From Fomes fomentarius (Eukaryota > Basidiomycota > Agaricomycetes > Polyporales > Polyporaceae), in contig JABYQN010000001.1 in the NCBI GenBank assembly GCA_022606135.1, positions 4,588,001 through 4,652,000 of the forward strand: a stretch of 64,000 bases of DNA. The letters run 5' to 3'. Below the pieces are notes generated by a model. That model saw only the letters and a program-made list of their open reading frames with translations. It did not search any database and had not been told where the DNA came from. The stretch's first letter is position 1. Each line of letters opens with the position of its first letter. Of this stretch, positions 58,981-64,000 are shown piece after piece. The position numbers were made by a program, and so were the translations under genes.

Positions 58981-59378
58981 TGACCAAGAACAAGGACAAG
59001 AGGTGACGGCGGAGGGATCACAGATGGAACAGATCTCGTTCGGTCGATGCGAAAGATAGTGAATGCCGGTACTGATGTTCGGCGGCACGCGGTGAGAGAT
59101 GTAGTACCGATGGAGACGACAACTCCGTCACAATATCTATGCAGCTTGGCGACGTATAGATACGTGTCTGCTCTGAGCGCACGACAGAGCAGCGGGACTC
59201 CCTGCTCTTGAAAGCGATTTGCATTCGAGTACGACCACGATTTGTTGAAGAACTGTTTCTATGTACTTACAATAATATTGATGTATGTCCGGATGCTTGA
59301 ACGATACTTCAAGCGTGGCTGAGGGATGACGACATTCCACTGTGCGCCTCGAATCATAACAGCTGACTGCGATCCCTC

Positions 59379-59430
59379 TCCTTCCGCCCTCACTTTGTTC
59401 ACAGCTTCGATCACCCTGCCGGCGTCAACT
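59379..59430 (-). pseudogene. Possible relic of the nucleotidase 3' end
   Basis: On the minus strand the stretch reads like the last residues of the gene at 52731 (VIEAVNKVRAEGEG against VVEAVKKARAEEE), and the DNA matches in pieces such as TCCGCCCTC and GCTTCGA. Short and diverged, so chance is possible. Its place, facing the end of FunK1 kinase 4, mirrors the fragment facing kinase 3. Confidence 0.4.
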
Positions 59431-59565
59431 GCGCGGCTCGACCCAAAGGGCGAGCCAGAGGGCGGAAGGAAGAAAACACGTCCGTGATAGATTAGTGAAG
59501 ATGTAGACGGCGAGAACGGCTTGAGGCTGCGAGAGTTAGGACAGTCCAATCGACAGCGCGACTTG

Positions 59566-61129
59566 TCAATCCGTAGACACGCCAACGAGAGTTTCCTGTG
59601 AGCGAGAAGGGGACGATGCGCCCCCGTGCGTCGCCTCCCAAACATCCTCCAGCCATGCCTGCACCCATGCCTCCCACTCGGGATCTTCCTCGCCTTCGTC
59701 GTCCTCATCTTCCTCATCTTCCACCGCCTCCTCCTCACAGCTCTTTTCAGACCCCGAGCCTTGGGCGTCGCGACACGTGTCTGAGTCCTCAGGTGCCAGC
59801 GACGACTGAGCAGAGGCACGATGCCCGACGGGCGTACCTCCCGTGTCCCACTGCCCCGACACTTGGTCGACGCTGTTCTGGTTGGACGCGCCCTGACCAC
59901 CGCCTTCATTCCCGCCATGGTTTGAGCTTGAAGGATCACCGGAACCAACATCATGATGGATATGCGGGCCACGAACTCTGCTCTGACCTTCAGTAGTGTG
60001 AGGCTTAATCCATGCAGGGTCGGGGACGGCCTTCATCCATGCATCGTAGATGCCTCGAACAGCCACCAACGTGCGGAAATCAAGGAGGTGGGGGAAGTCT
60101 TGCATGATCGGCGTGATGTCTCGAAAATTGCTGCCGTAGATGCCATTCAGCTTTCGGCCCGTGTCGCATATAACGAAATGGTACGGGATATGGAGAGATA
60201 CAGGTGGCATCTCAGCGAAGGGGTAGTAGTATTGAGTGACTGGAGAGTCCTTGGTGAATTGGGAGCTGGTGTCGCCGAGCTGCCTGACGGGCCAAGCTGA
60301 TTTCATGGCGGGAAATGGGATGAGGCGATACTTGAAGGATCCTTTGCCCTCGTAGAACTGAGAACGCTGAGCGCAGCGAACAGAACAAGCTATCCAGCAC
60401 ATACCGTAGCGGGATTGCGTGGCACGTTGGGATATTGCGCGGGCGCTGGCTGGGCCAGCGTGCATCCTACATAGTACTCGTACATTGTCACGAGAGTGGC
60501 CGCGTCGTCCGAGTCGGGTAGCCAGAACCATCCGTCATGCTTGCCGTGCTTAGTGTGGTCGAAGTGACGATGGAGCTCCGGGCATACTAACCGTGGTGAC
60601 GTGAGACCTGCCAGACTTATCAAGTAAAGAAGTGTAGCACTCACGAAGCTGTATGTTCCATCGTGTGTCGACATTGAGCGTGTGATATCCCAAGTCCCAC
60701 GCCCACTCCAGTTTGTCAAACTGCGAAGCGTCGTCAGCTAGGCGGCGATAAAGCACACGGTAGCCACTGTCTGTTCTTACGATTTCGTCCGGTGTAGCAA
60801 CTGGAAGAACGTGCACGTAATCGAAAAATGGCGAACTTGCGGGTGGTGCGGGTTACAGCGCAATAGGGGCCATCAGCGTTCGGGTCGAGCCGTTTGATGG
60901 CCTCGTCAACGTTTATACGCCGACTCGTTAGGAGCGAGTTGGACACAGTGAGCTTTCGGCGCTTGCGGGGCGCCAGGTGTGATAACTTTGCAGGCCGCTT
61001 CAAGTGCTTGTTAGGGGGTTCGCGAGGATGTAAACCTCTGGGATCCTCCGCTGAGCTTTGACGTTCGTCAAAATCGACATGATTGACAGCGCGTTGAATC
61101 GGCTTTCGACCGACGGGATGATCGTCCAT
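59566..61129 (-). CDS. HNH-like nuclease domain protein (about 465 aa; one homopolymer frameshift)
   Basis: Exons (minus) 61129-60781, 60720-60645, 60586-60405 and 60357-59566. Exon 1 is out of frame by one base at the A-run 60824-60828; with one A fewer the reading passes from TTRKFAIF into DYVHVLPVATPDEI and all later phases fit. The order H (H106 in YVHVLP), N (N132 in TLNVDTRWNI), H (in ELHRHFDH) with LEWAWDL between matches the HNH/His-Me finger proteins common in agaricomycetes. The N-terminus has a basic RKRRK patch (nuclear signal likely); the C-terminus is very acidic (EEDEDDEGEED). Role unknown; a cysteine zinc pair is not complete, so nuclease activity is inference. Confidence 0.78.
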
Positions 61130-64000
61130 CACTAAGTTGAGATATGGTCGAGAGCAACACGCGGAAGCGCCGTCTCACTCACGCCAGGCGTGACAAAGTG
61201 GATGTGTCACGGTTGAACTCGGCCAAATATCAATCACTCAATTATCAAAGATCCTATTAGCCGCAGTAGAGATACTTAGAGCAAGTCGCTCGTACTTCCG
61301 CCGCATTTTTGACTTCGTTGCGGCGCGCTTCATGAGGTATAGTCACGTGGCCTGCTGTGCGGCGGATCCTTCGTGAATTTTTGACGGTTGTATGCTGGTT
61401 GTATGTTACTGTGACGACGCAGTGCCAGTGAAGCACACGATATTGGACCTCCAGGGCATTGTGGCTAACTTCCTCCCACTGTGGTGCAAAGATGCATGCA
61501 TCCGACACCGACTGTAAGTACTAGTACTCCGCTACGAACTTTCATGGTGCAGATTCGAGCTAGCACTGCGTACGGCCCGGTCTCCCTGATGCCAGTAACT
61601 TCGGAAGTTCCTCTGCTCGCGATGCTCAGGTTAATCGATTTCGAACAACCACAATGATTGCATTCCTCCGCGGTCCCTGCACCCGGCTCATATAATGCTC
61701 CGTCTTTCTGATCGGTCGACCCAATCCTGACTCCTGACTCTGAGCGTCTCCAAGCATGCTAAAGATGCACGGCGATCTCGCTTGCCCGGACGCCACAATA
61801 TATGACACGCGCACGCTCCGCTCGCGTGTCTTGCGGGGCGGGGTAAGTTTTAGGCCTCTTCAAAGTTCGACAGTAAGGCGGAGCGAGCGTGCAAGGAAGA
61901 ATCCTTGAGCCGCTAGAGCGAAACCCGATTATAGGGGCCATTTCGAGCATCACTCTCGGTCATTCCGGGCCTCGAAAATCAATTGAACATTGAGAATTGA
62001 CTTTGGCAACTAAGTCAACGTCCTATGCTCTCGCTAGCAAGAGAGCGCGCAGCATGGGAATTGACCAGTGTGGGCGGCGTGATTCTGGGGACTGCCCGGC
62101 ATCGAGCATGTCAGTCCAGTACTTGACTTGCAGTTGCTCCACGCATGTTGCCACGTTGCCACCAACCTAGTTCGAGGGTGTTGGAGAGGCGTGACGATAA
62201 ACCGAGAACCAAGTAAGTATGCGATATGTATCGGAAACGGATCAGTGTAAGTGTACTTACTACATAGAAGTGCATGGAGTCGGCAAGTGACCCGTCCTGA
62301 TATTAGCGTCTTGCGCAGGCGCGAGCCGTAAGTACAGATCGGGTCACGTTAATATTGAATCTTGTTGGAATCTTGATGATGATAATGAACAACTCCTCGG
62401 GATCGGATGCTTGATAGTTCATCCGGTACACGTGACCGGCACAATCGCAACGGCGGATAGCGGCGGATGCGGATTCCGGAAAAGACGAGAAAAAGACGGA
62501 GAAAGATCCGGGTCGCGACGTCGACGCCACACATCGGCGGTGCCTTGTGGTGGGTGCGCTGCGGTTCCCCGGACGCTCTGCAGGACCTGGTGGCGACGTA
62601 CGGAACACCTGAGACATGAATGCTAGAACCTCGGACGGGCAACTTGAAACTCGCAGCCTAATTTGTATTTGTATACGGATTTGTGAGCAGTGCGGCAGAA
62701 ACATCCTGCGAACGTGAACTCGTCATTGTCAATTGATATTGATATTCAAATTTGATATTACTTATCGTCAGGGTACCGGTCCTTCGTCACCGTCGGTCAC
62801 CCGGTGTATGTGGGTAAGTTGGTGCGAGTTACAACGGCGACACCATCGGCGACGTTCGATAGGACCATATATGCGCATGACGAAAGGAGCAGCACCGCGC
62901 CCGCCACACTATATTAAACTACGACATACTTGTTGCCCCAGACGAGAACGATGTTCGAAATGGATATGTAGTCGCGAAGGAAGGTCAAGCTTTTCGAGAA
63001 AATAAGACGTACAGTTGACGTCCACACCGCGGCGGAGAAACCAGTACATCTACCACATGCCAATGCCCATGGCGTGCGACAGACGTGTGCGTATGGCGAC
63101 CCTCTGCACGATTATGCAGCATGTATAGTTGTACGCACGGCCGTGCCAGTGGGGCTTTGATTGAGCTTCGACGATATGACATGCATGCGGATGAATTGTC
63201 AGCGACGACAAACGAATTTCTACACCGGGGAAGCAGGAAAGGCATCTAGGGTGCCATCGTTCACACGTGCCCGTGTACTGCGCCGGCGAATGCAAAAGAG
63301 CGTACCGTGCAGAGTGAGCGCTGTAGTTTCGAATTTATCGGAACTTCTTCTATCCCTTCTCTTCTTCGCGCACATCTTGTCTTCGAAACACAGCGTGCGC
63401 GAGCAGCGGGGAGACTCAGGCCGGCGCATGTCCGAGGGGCCGCGACGGAAAGATCGGTTTGTGGGAGATACGGCGGGGAAGGGGAATACAGCGGGAAGAT
63501 GACGTCGCCATGCTTCGTGGGAGGGGGACCGTCGGGCAGTTACTCTGTTTGACCGCCCCTGCCCCCGCCGTCGCGAGTAAGAGTGAGTGAGGTTGTTCGA
63601 CAGGCGTATGCGCAGGCTTCGGGGCCTGGTCGATGGCGTTGGCGGCCGCCTCGGGCTGCGGACTGTCGATGGGCTCAAACGCGACGCGAGATGACTGCGA
63701 GCTCTGCGCTCAGCCGGGGAGATCGTGGTAGGGACGGGGGCAACGGTGGTGCAAGTAAGCTTCTTGCTAGGCGCAACCGTCAGGTGCAGGCCAGCGTAAG
63801 AGGATGAGAACGCCCAGTGGGTCCGCGGTGGAGCGAACTCGGATGTATGATATGTTGGATAGAAGGACGGTCGGAAGGTGGCCCTCCTCGAACTCTATCG
63901 TCGCGGAACAGCGTACTTCCTGGAGTTCGGGTTAGCATGTCGCGATTTGATGCACATGCGCCGATGTGGTTGAGGATGCGGTTTGTTGGAGAATTATTAG
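61130..64000. other. Gene-poor right end
   Basis: No gene I can support on either strand. Contains repeat R2 copy 2 at about 61541-61620 and short ORFs only. The frames near 63220-63807 are low-complexity Arg/Gly-rich and overlap on both strands. Confidence 0.45.
61541..61620 (+). repeat. Dispersed repeat R2, copy 2
   Basis: TTTCATGGTGCAGATTCGAG, then AGCTAGCACTGCGTACGGCC and GGAAGTTCCTCTG; similar in order to 55245-55325. Length about 80 nt, diverged. Confidence 0.55.

Overview
The window looks like nuclear DNA of an agaricomycete fungus (mushroom or polypore, Basidiomycota). The genes are split by many 47-100 nt GT-AG introns, the tRNAs are eukaryotic, and several FunK1-type protein kinases occur together. 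There are also KRE6/SKN1 glucan-synthesis genes and a large fungal GT2 glycosyltransferase. There are no bacterial operons, ribosome binding sites or CRISPR arrays.

Layout. 1-7.1 kb: tandem array of a small unrecognised gene family on the minus strand (four intact copies, one partial copy at the window edge, one decayed copy, one further decayed locus), most with a CRE-like palindrome about 50-60 nt before the ATG. 7.5-9.4 kb: unknown gene with two internal repeats, one of which has turned into an intron. 10-20 kb: two KRE6/SKN1-like GH16 genes (minus) with a tRNA-Phe between them. 20-26 kb: no gene I can support. 26-29.6 kb: 15-exon GT2 glycosyltransferase. 29.9-30.3 kb: tandem repeat with tRNA-like B boxes. 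31.8 kb: tRNA-Thr with an intron. 32.5-59 kb: FunK1 island with five FunK1 genes, two FunK1 pseudogenes, two copies of a conserved small ORF, one intact 3'(2'),5'-bisphosphate nucleotidase gene (MET22/HAL2 type) and 3'-end relics of it. 59.5-61.1 kb: HNH-like gene. 61.1-64 kb: nothing I can support.

The FunK1 island has a visible history. A block of about 5.7 kb (FunK1 gene 1, FunK1 gene 2, palindrome, small ORF) at 33.7-39.3 kb is repeated at 45.7-51.5 kb. In the second block the first kinase is dead, while parts of the second kinase are almost identical between blocks, which suggests gene conversion. A fragment of the nucleotidase gene follows each of the two plus-strand FunK1 genes in opposite orientation; in one case the kinase reading frame runs into the antisense of that fragment and gains a chimeric C-terminus.

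The 16-base palindrome CGCGTGACGTCACGCG links the small gene family at the left end with the small ORFs and kinases in the FunK1 island, so one bZIP/ATF-type regulator may control both. Three otherwise intact genes are each broken by one base in a short homopolymer, which looks more like consensus error than decay. All functions are read from sequence features by eye; no database search was made.
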